Under the pieces are notes generated by a model. It was not told where the DNA came from and did no database searches. It worked only from the letters and a program-made list of their open reading frames with translations. The translations under genes were made by a program, and so were the position numbers. A stretch of 64,000 nt of DNA, taken from positions 248,001-312,000 of the forward strand of contig NZ_CP075896.1 in NCBI RefSeq assembly GCF_018604545.1, in the 5' to 3' direction. Below are positions 27,638-35,587 of the stretch, piece by piece (the first letter of the stretch is position 1; each line of letters begins with the position of its first letter). This DNA comes from Streptomyces koelreuteriae. GTDB lineage: Bacteria; Actinomycetota; Actinomycetes; Streptomycetales; Streptomycetaceae.

Positions 27638-28753
27638 ATGCCTCTCTCCTCCACCGTCCGCCCGCAGACGCCCGCCACGGTGTGGCTGGCGCGCGGCCGT
27701 CATGCCTCCGGTGCCGCGGAAGACGTTCTCCGGTGCTCGCTCCAGCAGCGCAAGGACAGTCGGGACATCGACGACTTTCTGGAATTGCCCGAGGCCGAGG
27801 CCGGCCCGTCGGAGCGGGTCTTCGAAGCCCGCTGGCAGGTCGGTGACGGGGTGACCGTGCGGGCCCGGCTGAGTGTGACGCCCGGCCCGGACGGCGAGGG
27901 GCAGGAGTGGATCCTGGTCGCGGAGGCCGAGGAGCCATGGAGCGACGACTGGCCGTCGCCGACCGGTTTGATGTGGCCGAAGGAGCCGGACGCCGCCTGG
28001 GACCGGGACGGCGCGGATCTGTCCCTGCGGGAGATCAATCCGCTCCCCCAGGACGACAAGGAGACCAAGCGCCTGCTCCGGAACGCGGTGCGCGGCGGCT
28101 GGCACATCCATGTGGTCGTCCACGAGGCGATGACCACGGACGAGAAGGGCCGCATGCCGATCGCGCGGTGGCTGCCGCCGGGCCTGCGGCCCCGGGTGGT
28201 GGAGCACCGCGCCCTCCCGCAGCAGTCGCGCGGGCTCAACTGGGCCCTGCGGGACTCCGGCGTGCAGGTGGCGCGCGGCGGCGCCGTCGTGCTGCCGGGC
28301 ACCCCGGCACCGGAGGGGTACGACGCCGAGGACTTCTCGATCCGCGCGGTCTTCCTCGACGGCTCGGAGCCGGCCGACCTCGTCCACGCGGTGAAGCGGT
28401 TCGGCGCGCTGCCGCGGCCCCTGCCCGACGGCGCCGAGAACGCCCTCAAGGCGCTGCGGGAGGACTGGCACCTGCTGAATCTCCAGGAGGAGCTGGACCG
28501 CCAGCGCGGTCTGGTGGCCATGTACGCCGACGCGCTGGAGGCCATGACGAAGTCCCGCGACCTGTACCGGGAGGCGGCCGAGCGCGCCCACGAGGCCCTG
28601 ACCGCCTACCAGGAGTCCGACGGGACCGCGCCCGCGCGGCAGCAGCCCTCCGGTGCTCCCGTCGGGTCCCCGCTCCAGCAGCTCACACGGACGTTCGAAC
28701 GCTTCAAGGGCAAATCCCAGCGCCCCGTGGCCCCCTCCCGGGACGAGCACTAG
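27638..28753 (+). CDS. Conserved hypothetical protein with C-terminal coiled-coil
   Basis: A 371-aa protein that I do not assign to a family. It begins with a TVWLARGRHASGAAEDVLRCSLQQRKDSRDIDDFLEL region and has a central mixed domain with several Trp residues (EPWSDDWPSPTGLMWPKEPD). The C terminus is a charged helical stretch, residues about 285-340, likely coiled-coil (LQEELDRQRGLVAMYADALE), with a disordered basic tail. No signal peptide or membrane helix is seen, so it should be cytoplasmic. ATG 27638 is taken as the start because the upstream frame crosses the palindromic region; no strong ribosome site is visible. Confidence 0.7.
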   Translation: MPLSSTVRPQTPATVWLARGRHASGAAEDVLRCSLQQRKDSRDIDDFLELPEAEAGPSERVFEARWQVGDGVTVRARLSVTPGPDGEGQEWILVAEAEEPWSDDWPSPTGLMWPKEPDAAWDRDGADLSLREINPLPQDDKETKRLLRNAVRGGWHIHVVVHEAMTTDEKGRMPIARWLPPGLRPRVVEHRALPQQSRGLNWALRDSGVQVARGGAVVLPGTPAPEGYDAEDFSIRAVFLDGSEPADLVHAVKRFGALPRPLPDGAENALKALREDWHLLNLQEELDRQRGLVAMYADALEAMTKSRDLYREAAERAHEALTAYQESDGTAPARQQPSGAPVGSPLQQLTRTFERFKGKSQRPVAPSRDEH

Positions 28754-28847
28754 GAAGCCTTCCTCGCGGGGCGCACGTGTCAGTCGTGGCCAGGTGGATA
28801 CGCGGTCCGTACGGCAGTACGGCCCGCCCGGGAAGGTCCTCCACGCC

Positions 28848-29378
28848 ATGGGCAACGACCAGTACCACTCGGAGACGACTCTCCGCGTCAACGGCAAGCC
28901 CCACACCCTCACCGTCGACCACCGGCGGGTCCTGCTGGACCTCCTGCGGGAGGATCTCGACCTCACCGGCGCCAAGAAGGGCTGCGACCACGGCCAGTGC
29001 GGCGCCTGCACGGTCCTGGTGGACGGGCGGCGCGTCAACAGCTGTCTGCTGTTCGCGATCGCCCTCGACGGCTGCGAGGTCACCACGATCGAGGGCCTGT
29101 CCGGCGACGGTGAGGAGCCGCACCCGCTGCAACAGGCCTTCCTGGAGCGTGACGCCTTCCAGTGCGGCTACTGCACCCCGGGCCAGATCTGCTCCGCGGC
29201 CGGTGTGCTCGCCGAGGCGGCGGCCGGTCATCCCTCGCACGTCACCGACCCGGCGACGCCCTCCGGTGAGCCGGTGCCGCTGAGCCGGGAGGAGATCCGG
29301 GAGCGGCTGAGCGGCAATCTGTGCCGGTGCGGCGCGTACCCACGGATCGCCGAGGCGGTGGAGGACGTGGTCCCGTGA
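28848..29378 (+). CDS. Molybdenum oxidoreductase, 2Fe-2S subunit (PaoA/xanthine dehydrogenase family)
   Basis: A 176-aa small subunit carrying two 2Fe-2S clusters. The plant-ferredoxin-type cluster uses CDHGQCGACTVL plus a later Cys in NSCLLF; the second uses CGYCTPGQI and NLCRCGAYP. It passes electrons from the molybdenum centre to the FAD subunit encoded next. There is no Tat signal, so unlike E. coli PaoA the enzyme would be cytoplasmic. Gene order 2Fe-2S, FAD, Moco and the 4-nt overlaps match paoABC/yagTSR. Substrates of this group are aldehydes or N-heterocycles. Confidence 0.92.
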   Translation: MGNDQYHSETTLRVNGKPHTLTVDHRRVLLDLLREDLDLTGAKKGCDHGQCGACTVLVDGRRVNSCLLFAIALDGCEVTTIEGLSGDGEEPHPLQQAFLERDAFQCGYCTPGQICSAAGVLAEAAAGHPSHVTDPATPSGEPVPLSREEIRERLSGNLCRCGAYPRIAEAVEDVVP

Positions 29379-30379
29379 AGGAGTTCGCCTACGTCCGTGC
29401 CGCGAGCGTGGAGGAGGCGACCTCCGCGTACGCCTCCCACGCCGGCGCCCGCTATCTCGGCGGCGGCACCAACCTCGTCGATCTGATGAAGCTCGGCGTC
29501 GAGCGGCCCGCCACCCTCATCGACATCACCCGGCTGCCCCTGGACGCGGTGGAGGAGCTGCCCGACGGCGCGCTGCGGATCGGGGCGCTGGTCCGCAACA
29601 GCGACCTCGCGGCCCACCCCCTCGTACGCGACCGGTACCCGGCGCTGTCGCAGGCGGTGCTCGCGGGTGCCTCGGGACAGTTGCGCAACGCGGCGACGAC
29701 CGGCGGAAACCTGCTCCAGCGCACCCGGTGCCCGTACTTCCAGGATGTGTCGAAGCCGTGCAACAAGCGTGAGCCGGGCAGCGGCTGCGGCGCGCGGGAC
29801 GGCGTCCACCGCGATCACGCGGTGCTCGGTCACTCCGCGCACTGCGTCGCCACCCATCCCTCGGACATGGCGGTGGCGCTGGCCGCTCTGGACGGGCGTG
29901 TCGAACTGTCCGGGCCGGACGGTGCCCGGAGTGTCGCGGCGGCGGACTTCCACCGGCTGCCCGGGGACCGGCCCGAGCAGGACACCGAGATCCGGCCCGG
30001 CGAACTGATCACCGGCGTGGTGCTGCCCGCTGTCACGGCCGGGCTGCCGTCGGCGTACCGCAAGGCCCGTGACCGTGCCTCGTACGCCTTCGCGCTCGCG
30101 TCCGTCGCGGTGGTGCTGCGGGTGTCGGACGGTGTGGTCGTTCATGCCGGGCTCGCCTTCGGGGCGCTGGCGCACCGGCCCTGGCGGGCCCGGCGGGCGG
30201 AGGAGGCGCTGCTGGGCGCGGCTCCGACCACCGCCGCGTTCGAACACGCCGTCGACCTCGAACTGTCCGCCGCGCGGCCGCTGCGGGACAACGCGTTCAA
30301 AGTGCCGCTGGCCCGCAATCTCGCCGTGGACGTGCTGTCCCGGCTCGCGGAACCGGCGCTCACGCGGAGGACTCCATGA
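29375..30379 (+). CDS. Molybdenum oxidoreductase, FAD-binding subunit (PaoB-like)
   Basis: A 334-aa FAD subunit of the CO dehydrogenase/xanthine dehydrogenase family. The FAD loops are visible as YLGGGTNLVDLM (about residue 27) and ATTGGNLLQRTRCPYF (about 107). The latter runs into a Cys-rich insert (TRCPYFQDVSKPCNKREPGS, then GCGA) that in PaoB and 4-hydroxybenzoyl-CoA reductase-type enzymes binds an extra 4Fe-4S cluster. GTG 29375 overlaps the previous stop (GTGA), and the next gene overlaps by ATGA, so all three subunits are coupled. Confidence 0.92.
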   Translation: MKEFAYVRAASVEEATSAYASHAGARYLGGGTNLVDLMKLGVERPATLIDITRLPLDAVEELPDGALRIGALVRNSDLAAHPLVRDRYPALSQAVLAGASGQLRNAATTGGNLLQRTRCPYFQDVSKPCNKREPGSGCGARDGVHRDHAVLGHSAHCVATHPSDMAVALAALDGRVELSGPDGARSVAAADFHRLPGDRPEQDTEIRPGELITGVVLPAVTAGLPSAYRKARDRASYAFALASVAVVLRVSDGVVVHAGLAFGALAHRPWRARRAEEALLGAAPTTAAFEHAVDLELSAARPLRDNAFKVPLARNLAVDVLSRLAEPALTRRTP

Positions 30380-32532
30380 CCGGCAGCGTGGGTGCTCCCG
30401 CCGAGCGCCGGGAGGGACGGGAGAAGGTCAGCGGCACCGCCCGCTACGCCGCCGAGTACCCCTCCCCCGGCCGGGCCCAGGCCTGGCCCGTGCCGGCGAC
30501 CGTCGCCCGGGGGCGGGTGACCGGCGTCGACACGGAGGCGGCCCTCGCCGTGCCGGGTGTCCTCGCCGTGCTCACCCACGAGAACGCGCCGCGGCTCGCC
30601 GAGCCGGACGATCCGACGCTGGCCGTGCTCCAGGACGCCCGGGTTCCGCACCGGGGCTGGTTCGTGGCCCTGGTGGTGGCCGAGACCTTGGAGGCGGCCC
30701 GGGCCGGTGCCGCCGCGGTCCGGGTCGCCTACGACGCCGAAGAGCACGACGTGACCCTCACCGCCTCGCACCCGGGCGTGTACGTGCCCGAGGAGGCCAA
30801 TGGCGGTCATCCCGCCGTCCGTGAACACGGCGACCCCGACGGAGCCTTCGGGTCCTCCGCCGTCCAGGTGGACGTCGCGTACCGGGTTCCGCCGCTGCAC
30901 AACCACCCGATGGAACCGCACGCCAGCACCGCCCGCTGGGACGACGGGCGGCTGACCGTGCACACCTCCAGTCAGGGCGCCGGTGCCGTACGGGGCGTGC
31001 TCGCCGGGTTGTTCGGCGTTCCGAAGGACCGGGTCGTCGTCACCGCCGAGCATGTCGGCGGCGGCTTCGGGTCCAAGGGCACGCCCCGGCCCGACGTGGT
31101 GCTCGCGGCGCTGGCGGCACGGCAGACCGGGCGGGCGGTCACCGTGGCCCTCCCCCGCCGGTATCTGCCCGCCGTCGTCGGGCACCGCGCTCCCACCCTG
31201 CACCGGCTGCGCCTCGGTGCCGACACGGACGGCCGCCTCACGTCCCTGGTGCACGAGGTCACCACCCACACCTCGCGCATCAAGGAGTTCGTGGAGCAGG
31301 CGGCCGTGCCCGCGCGCGTGATGTACGCGACGCCCCACAGCCGTACGGTGCACCGGGTCGCCGCCCTGGACGTGCCCTCGCCTTCGTGGATGCGGGCGCC
31401 GGGCGAGGCTCCGGGGATGTACGCGCTGGAGTCCGCCATGGACGAACTCGCCGAAGAGCTGGGCATGGACCCGGTCGAGCTGCGGATCCGCAACGAGCCG
31501 GACGTCGAACCCGACAGCGGCAAGCCGTTCAGCAGCCGGCACCTGGTCGAGTGTCTGCGCGAGGGTGCCCGGCGCTTCGGATGGGCGGGGCGCGATCCAC
31601 GCACGGGCTCCAGTGGGGAAGGGCCCCTGCTGCTGGGGACGGGCGTGGCGGCCGCGACGTATCCCGTCATGGTGTGGCCCGCCGCGGCGACGGCCCGCGC
31701 GCTGCCCGACGGGACGTTCCTGGTGCGGATCAACGCCACCGACATCGGTACGGGGGCCCGGACCGTGCTCGCGCAGATCGGCGCCGACGCCCTCGGGGTG
31801 CCGCTGGAGCGGGTGCGCACGGAGGTCGGCAGCAGTGAGCTTCCGTCGGCGCCGCTGGCGGGCGGCTCGTCCGGCACGGCCTCCTGGGGCTGGGCGGTCC
31901 ACGAGGCCTGTTCGCTGCTGGCGCGGCGGCTGGCCGAGCACGCGGGGCCGCTGCCCGGGCAGGGTCTCGACGTCCGTGCGGACACCGGGGGCGTGGCGGA
32001 AGCGGAGAGCGCCTGGGCCCGGCACGCCTTCGGGGCGCACTTCGCCGAGGTCGCGGTGGACACGGTCACCGGCGAGGTCCGGGTCGGCCGGCTGCTCGGG
32101 GTGTACGCCGCCGGGCGCATCCTCAACGCCCGCACGGCACGCTCCCAGTTCGTCGGCGGCATGACGATGGGGCTGGGCATGGCGCTGACCGAGGGCAGCA
32201 CGATGGACGCCGCGTTCGGGGACTTCACCGAGTCGGACCTGGCGTCGTACCACGTGCCCGTGCACGCCGACATCGGCGAGATCGAGGCGCACTGGCTCGA
32301 CGAGGACGATGCCCGTCTCAACCCGATGGGCAGCAAGGGCATCGGGGAGATCGGCATCGTCGGGACGGCCGCGGCGATCGGCAACGCCGTGCACCACGCC
32401 ACCGGCGTCCGTTTCCGGGAACTCCCGCTCACGCCGGACCGGGTGCTGGCCGGGCTGCTCGAGCGCCGGGGGACGAACGACGACCGGACCGGACCCGCGG
32501 CGAGCGGATCCGGTCCGGTACGGCGGTCGTAG
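30376..32532 (+). CDS. Molybdenum oxidoreductase, molybdopterin-binding catalytic subunit (PaoC-like)
   Basis: A 718-aa catalytic subunit, matching the 730-aa PaoC/YagR class. Visible are the N-terminal substrate domain, the cofactor-contact segments VGGGFGSKG (about residue 228) and GGSSGTASWGW (about 496), and the active-site Glu in NPMGSKGIGEIGIVGTAA near the C terminus. The predicted reaction is hydroxylation of an aldehyde or heterocycle with water as oxygen source. No MoCo-insertion chaperone (PaoD/XdhC type) is encoded next to it. The last codons form half of a convergent hairpin. Confidence 0.93.
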   Translation: MTGSVGAPAERREGREKVSGTARYAAEYPSPGRAQAWPVPATVARGRVTGVDTEAALAVPGVLAVLTHENAPRLAEPDDPTLAVLQDARVPHRGWFVALVVAETLEAARAGAAAVRVAYDAEEHDVTLTASHPGVYVPEEANGGHPAVREHGDPDGAFGSSAVQVDVAYRVPPLHNHPMEPHASTARWDDGRLTVHTSSQGAGAVRGVLAGLFGVPKDRVVVTAEHVGGGFGSKGTPRPDVVLAALAARQTGRAVTVALPRRYLPAVVGHRAPTLHRLRLGADTDGRLTSLVHEVTTHTSRIKEFVEQAAVPARVMYATPHSRTVHRVAALDVPSPSWMRAPGEAPGMYALESAMDELAEELGMDPVELRIRNEPDVEPDSGKPFSSRHLVECLREGARRFGWAGRDPRTGSSGEGPLLLGTGVAAATYPVMVWPAAATARALPDGTFLVRINATDIGTGARTVLAQIGADALGVPLERVRTEVGSSELPSAPLAGGSSGTASWGWAVHEACSLLARRLAEHAGPLPGQGLDVRADTGGVAEAESAWARHAFGAHFAEVAVDTVTGEVRVGRLLGVYAAGRILNARTARSQFVGGMTMGLGMALTEGSTMDAAFGDFTESDLASYHVPVHADIGEIEAHWLDEDDARLNPMGSKGIGEIGIVGTAAAIGNAVHHATGVRFRELPLTPDRVLAGLLERRGTNDDRTGPAASGSGPVRRS
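32483..32519. terminator. Convergent hairpin at the end of the Moco subunit gene
   Basis: ACCGGACCGGA (32483-32493) pairs perfectly with TCCGGTCCGGT (32509-32519). It lies inside the last codons of the plus-strand gene and 17 nt beyond the stop of the minus-strand gene. It probably ends both transcripts, although no T-tract is present. Confidence 0.5.
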
Positions 32533-32535
32533 ACG

Positions 32536-34689
32536 TCACTCCGCCATACTGCGTGCCTCGGTCGCCGGCAACGGCGCCCACTGGCCGCTGACGAGCGGCG
32601 CCACCGCGCGGAAGACCAGCGAGACGAGGGCCAGCAGCGCCGTGCACACGGCGGCACCGGCGGCGAACCACGGCGGGGCGAGCGCGAGGTCCACGGCCCG
32701 GGTCAGGGACGCCGACGGGAAGGAACTCCCGTACGCCTGCGCCCCGGCCAGCACCGTGGGCACCACCACCGCCCCGACCAGCACCGGCGCCACGGGGCGC
32801 AGGGCCAGCAGCAGCGCCAGCACCGTGCAGAGCACGGACAGGCCGAGAGCTATGGCGTGCAGGTCCAGGGAGGCTCCGCCGCGCTGCAGCGGGAAGTGGG
32901 CCACCGCGCATACGGCCAGGCCCAGAGCCGTCAGCCAACTCGACCATGCCATGGACCTGGTGAGCCGCTCCGTCGCGCGGTCGCGGTCCGACGGTGCGGA
33001 GTCGAGGGTCCGGCGGGTCTCGCGACGCTTGGCGGGCCGGACGGGTGTCAGGGGCTGTGTGGTCTCGGCATCGGGGGCCGGAGGCGCGGCGGGCACCCGG
33101 CCGTTGCGGTCCAGCCGCTCCAGGCCGAGGCGGTCGATCAGCTCCACCAGCTCCCCGACGGACCGGCCGGTGGCGGCCGCGCGGAGTGCCTCCTCGCGGA
33201 CGTGGGGCATCTGCGGCTCTTTGTGCAGCAGGGTCACCAGCCGGGTCACTTCCTCCACCGGCCGGTGGGCGGCCGCGGCCCGGATCGCCTCGTCCGCGCT
33301 GTCGGCGTCCCGTGGGGGCTTCGTCAGCAGGGCGATCATCCGGCTCACGTCCTCCACGCGCCGCTCCACACCGGCCGTACGGAGGGCGTCGACCATCGCT
33401 TCGGCGTGGTCGGGCGACTTCCCCAGCGATGTGATGAGGGCGACGACCTCCTCCAGGGGCCGGTCGACCACGGCGGCGTGCACCAGGTCGCTGACCGCGT
33501 CACCGTACGGCGCGGGAACCGGCCCCGTGCCGGGCCGCAGCTCCACGGGATTGTCGTCCAGCGACCGAATCACGAACGGCCGCGCCCCCGACTGCTCCAC
33601 GTCGGCCCGGTCCGGACCGGGGCCGTCGAGCGGGGCGTGCGGTGCATCCACCGGCTCCTTGCGGAGGCCCGTGGGCGGGGTGGAGGGCCGCGCCGGCTGG
33701 TGGGACGACCCTGCGGCAGCGGGCGGGGCGGACGGCGGGCTGACGGGGTTCGGGCGGGGGCCCACAGGCGCGGCGGCCTGACGATCCGCCTGCTGAGCCC
33801 CCGAGACAGCGGGCTCGGCCGAGAGCGGCCTCACCGGGTTCGCAGAGGGACCCCCGGGCGCGGCGGACTGACGGTCCGCCTGGGGAGACCCTGCGGCGGC
33901 ATGCGGGGCGGACGGCGGGCTCACCGGGTCAGGGCGGGGGCCCGCAGGCGCGGCGGACTGACGGTCCACCTGGCCCGGCTCCGAGTCAACGGGCTTGGCC
34001 GACGGCGAGTTCACCGAGTTCGCAGGGGGACCCTCGGGCGCGGGCGATGGCCGGTCCGTCTGCTGCGGCGCTGAGACGGCGGGCTCGACGGGCGGCGAGA
34101 CCACCGGGTTCGGGCGAGAGGGCGCGGCCGACGGCCGGTCCGCGTCGTCCGAGCCGGGGGCGGCGGACCGGTCGAAAGCCACAGCCGCCTCGCCCGAGGC
34201 AGAGGCAGAGGCAGAAGCAGGGGCAGGGGCAGGGGCAGCAGCAGAGGCAGACGCAGGGGTCGCCGGGCGCGCCGGCTCCTGGTCCGTCGGGGCCGCATCG
34301 GGGCCGGCAGGCCGAACATTCTCAGCCACACCGGCGGCAGCCGACCGCACGGGATCCGCCCCGTTTACGACAGGGGCGACAGGCGTGGCAGACGACGGAG
34401 CGATCTCGTCCACGCCAGAAGCAGGCGTCGGCGCCGACACCTGGTGCGGCCCGTCCCCAGCGAGGGCGGCCGGTTCCGTGCCCGGCGGGCCCGCGGGGTG
34501 AGGCGCGGCGGGAGGCTCGGTGCCCGCACGGTACGTCTCGTGCGAGGGGGCGGCGGGCTGTGTGCTCGTCTGCTCCACCTGGTACGCGCCGGTGGCGACG
34601 GTGGTCTCGGCGGACGGCTGGGCGGACCCGTTCGACTCGCCGGTTATGGCGGACCCGTTCGAGCGGGGTGATGAAGAGCAGGTGGTCAT
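32536..34689 (-). CDS. Pro/Ala-rich repeat protein with C-terminal helical repeats and membrane segments
   Basis: A 717-aa protein of unknown function. Residues 1-330 are low-complexity and rich in Pro, Ala, Ser, with tandem repeats of about 30/60 residues (QADRQSAAP, RPNPVSPPSAP). Residues about 390-540 hold four to five helical repeats of about 35 residues (VEEVTRLVTLL, VEDVSRMIALL, VGELVELIDRL). The C terminus has three to four membrane helices from about residue 595 (LTALGLAVCAVAHFPL, SVLCTVLALLLALRPVAPVL, CTALLALVSLVF). ATG 34689 is chosen because GGAGG lies 6-10 nt upstream; the ATG 12 nt earlier lacks a site. The N-terminal tail is probably cytoplasmic and disordered. Confidence 0.8.
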   Translation of the reverse strand: MTTCSSSPRSNGSAITGESNGSAQPSAETTVATGAYQVEQTSTQPAAPSHETYRAGTEPPAAPHPAGPPGTEPAALAGDGPHQVSAPTPASGVDEIAPSSATPVAPVVNGADPVRSAAAGVAENVRPAGPDAAPTDQEPARPATPASASAAAPAPAPASASASASGEAAVAFDRSAAPGSDDADRPSAAPSRPNPVVSPPVEPAVSAPQQTDRPSPAPEGPPANSVNSPSAKPVDSEPGQVDRQSAAPAGPRPDPVSPPSAPHAAAGSPQADRQSAAPGGPSANPVRPLSAEPAVSGAQQADRQAAAPVGPRPNPVSPPSAPPAAAGSSHQPARPSTPPTGLRKEPVDAPHAPLDGPGPDRADVEQSGARPFVIRSLDDNPVELRPGTGPVPAPYGDAVSDLVHAAVVDRPLEEVVALITSLGKSPDHAEAMVDALRTAGVERRVEDVSRMIALLTKPPRDADSADEAIRAAAAHRPVEEVTRLVTLLHKEPQMPHVREEALRAAATGRSVGELVELIDRLGLERLDRNGRVPAAPPAPDAETTQPLTPVRPAKRRETRRTLDSAPSDRDRATERLTRSMAWSSWLTALGLAVCAVAHFPLQRGGASLDLHAIALGLSVLCTVLALLLALRPVAPVLVGAVVVPTVLAGAQAYGSSFPSASLTRAVDLALAPPWFAAGAAVCTALLALVSLVFRAVAPLVSGQWAPLPATEARSMAE
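33640..34130. repeat. Tandem coding repeats, period about 90/180 bp
   Basis: Degenerate repeats inside the Pro/Ala-rich gene. For example, 33725-33780 and 33905-33960 match almost base for base at an offset of exactly 180 bp, and half-units recur at about 90 bp. They encode the repeating QADRQSAAP/NPVSPPSAP segments. Copy number probably varies between strains. Confidence 0.75.
34196..34255. repeat. Hexanucleotide microsatellite (GAGGCA/GGGGCA)
   Basis: Ten near-identical 6-bp units: GAGGCA three times, GAAGCA, GGGGCA three times, GCAGCA, GAGGCA, GACGCA. On the minus strand they encode alternating Ala-Ser and Ala-Pro dipeptides. Units change by whole codons, so length changes keep the frame. 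Confidence 0.85.
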
Positions 34690-34936
34690 ACTCGCCTCCA
34701 TGGGAAGAGTGCGGCCGCTCCTGCGCCCCCCGTCGTGTGACGAGCGACGTTACGCTGACCATTACTAGGCGCCCCCTTCACCCCGTGCCACTCGTGTGAG
34801 CCACCGGGATGACCACCCGCACGGGAAAATCCGCCGACGCGCCGACATGTCGGGCCCCGGCCGCAATACAGCCGCCGGAAACGGGAATCCACGTAAAGAC
34901 ACCCCGTGTCGCGGCACGCCAGGAGGAGGGCAACCC

Positions 34937-35248
34937 GTGGATACGACCGCAACGGTGATCACCCTGGCCGCGATTCTCGCGGCCGTCGTCCTCGTCCTCG
35001 CCGTCAGCGTCTTCCTGAGACTGGTCCGGACCCGGCGCGATCTGCGGAGCGCGGGTCTGCCCACCGGGCCGCGCTGGGTCTTCTGGGGCGCGGTCGCCTA
35101 TTTCGTCCTGCCTGCCGACGTGCTGCCGGACCCGGTGTACCTGGACGACATCGGTGTTCTGCTGCTCGCTCTGCGTACCGTCCGCGGCTCCCTCGGCGAA
35201 CGGGATCGCAGGACGACACGCCGGGCTGACCACGAACCGGCAAAATAA
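34937..35248 (+). CDS. Small membrane protein, YkvA/DUF1232 type
   Basis: A 103-aa protein with an N-terminal membrane helix (VITLAAILAAVVLVLAVSVF) and a short conserved core, FWGAVAYFVLPADVLPDPVY, then LDDIGVLLLALRTV, that is characteristic of DUF1232. GTG 34937 is preceded by an excellent AGGAGGAGGG site at 34919-34928. Function of the family is unknown. It ends 131 nt before the RiPP precursor and is probably transcribed separately. Confidence 0.88.
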   Translation: MDTTATVITLAAILAAVVLVLAVSVFLRLVRTRRDLRSAGLPTGPRWVFWGAVAYFVLPADVLPDPVYLDDIGVLLLALRTVRGSLGERDRRTTRRADHEPAK

Positions 35249-35261
35249 CTACGGAGAGTAA

Positions 35262-35290
35262 GGAAACCAACCACCCGTTCGATTCGTATA
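35262..35290 (+). promoter_or_regulatory. Possible ECF-sigma-type promoter before the graspetide genes
   Basis: GGAAAC (35262-35267), a 17-nt spacer and CGTATA (35285-35290) resemble stress-type ECF promoters (GGAAC ... CGT). They lie 90 nt upstream of tgmA. The match is suggestive only. Confidence 0.3.
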
Positions 35291-35379
35291 AGTCTCTGGA
35301 AGCCGAAACAAGCGAGCGGCCGGGGGGCCGCGCCCAATGACCAACGCTTGGTCGGCGCAGTACCGACGAGGGAGAGACG

Positions 35380-35571
35380 ATGCAACCGTTCGCGCTCAAC
35401 TACGCGCGCCCGGCAGTGGAGTTGGAAGCTGCTATTCCGTATGTGTACGACACCGGACTGCAGTTGAACGTGCTCCTCGACGGCCGCGTCGCGGCCAGCG
35501 ACTTCGGCCTGCTGAGAGAGGTGGGCACCACGACCTCCACCGCGGGCTCCAAGACCCACTTCGACGACTGA
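35380..35571 (+). CDS. tgmA: Graspetide precursor peptide (ATP-grasp-modified RiPP)
   Basis: A 63-aa precursor. The leader begins MQPFALNYARPAVELE and contains PYVYDTGLQLNVLLDGR, the conserved leader of TgmA-type precursors. The C-terminal core reads VGTTTSTAGSKTHFDD: Thr/Ser residues followed by Asp-Asp, the donor/acceptor pattern for omega-ester (or amide) crosslinks. ATG 35380 follows GAGGGAGAG at 6-14 nt. The maturase gene starts 16 nt after the stop. One core copy is present, so a single small multicyclic product is expected. Its bioactivity is unknown. Confidence 0.92.
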   Translation: MQPFALNYARPAVELEAAIPYVYDTGLQLNVLLDGRVAASDFGLLREVGTTTSTAGSKTHFDD

Positions 35572-35587
35572 CCGCGGGCCGCCGAAG

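Noticed and set aside
33640..34255. Repeat block considered as a CRISPR array
   Set aside because: Repeats are in-frame coding units with no constant-length spacers, and no cas genes occur in the window.
34690..34701. ATG 34701 as the start of the repeat-rich protein
   Set aside because: No ribosome site precedes it, whereas the GGAGG within these bases is ideally placed for ATG 34689.
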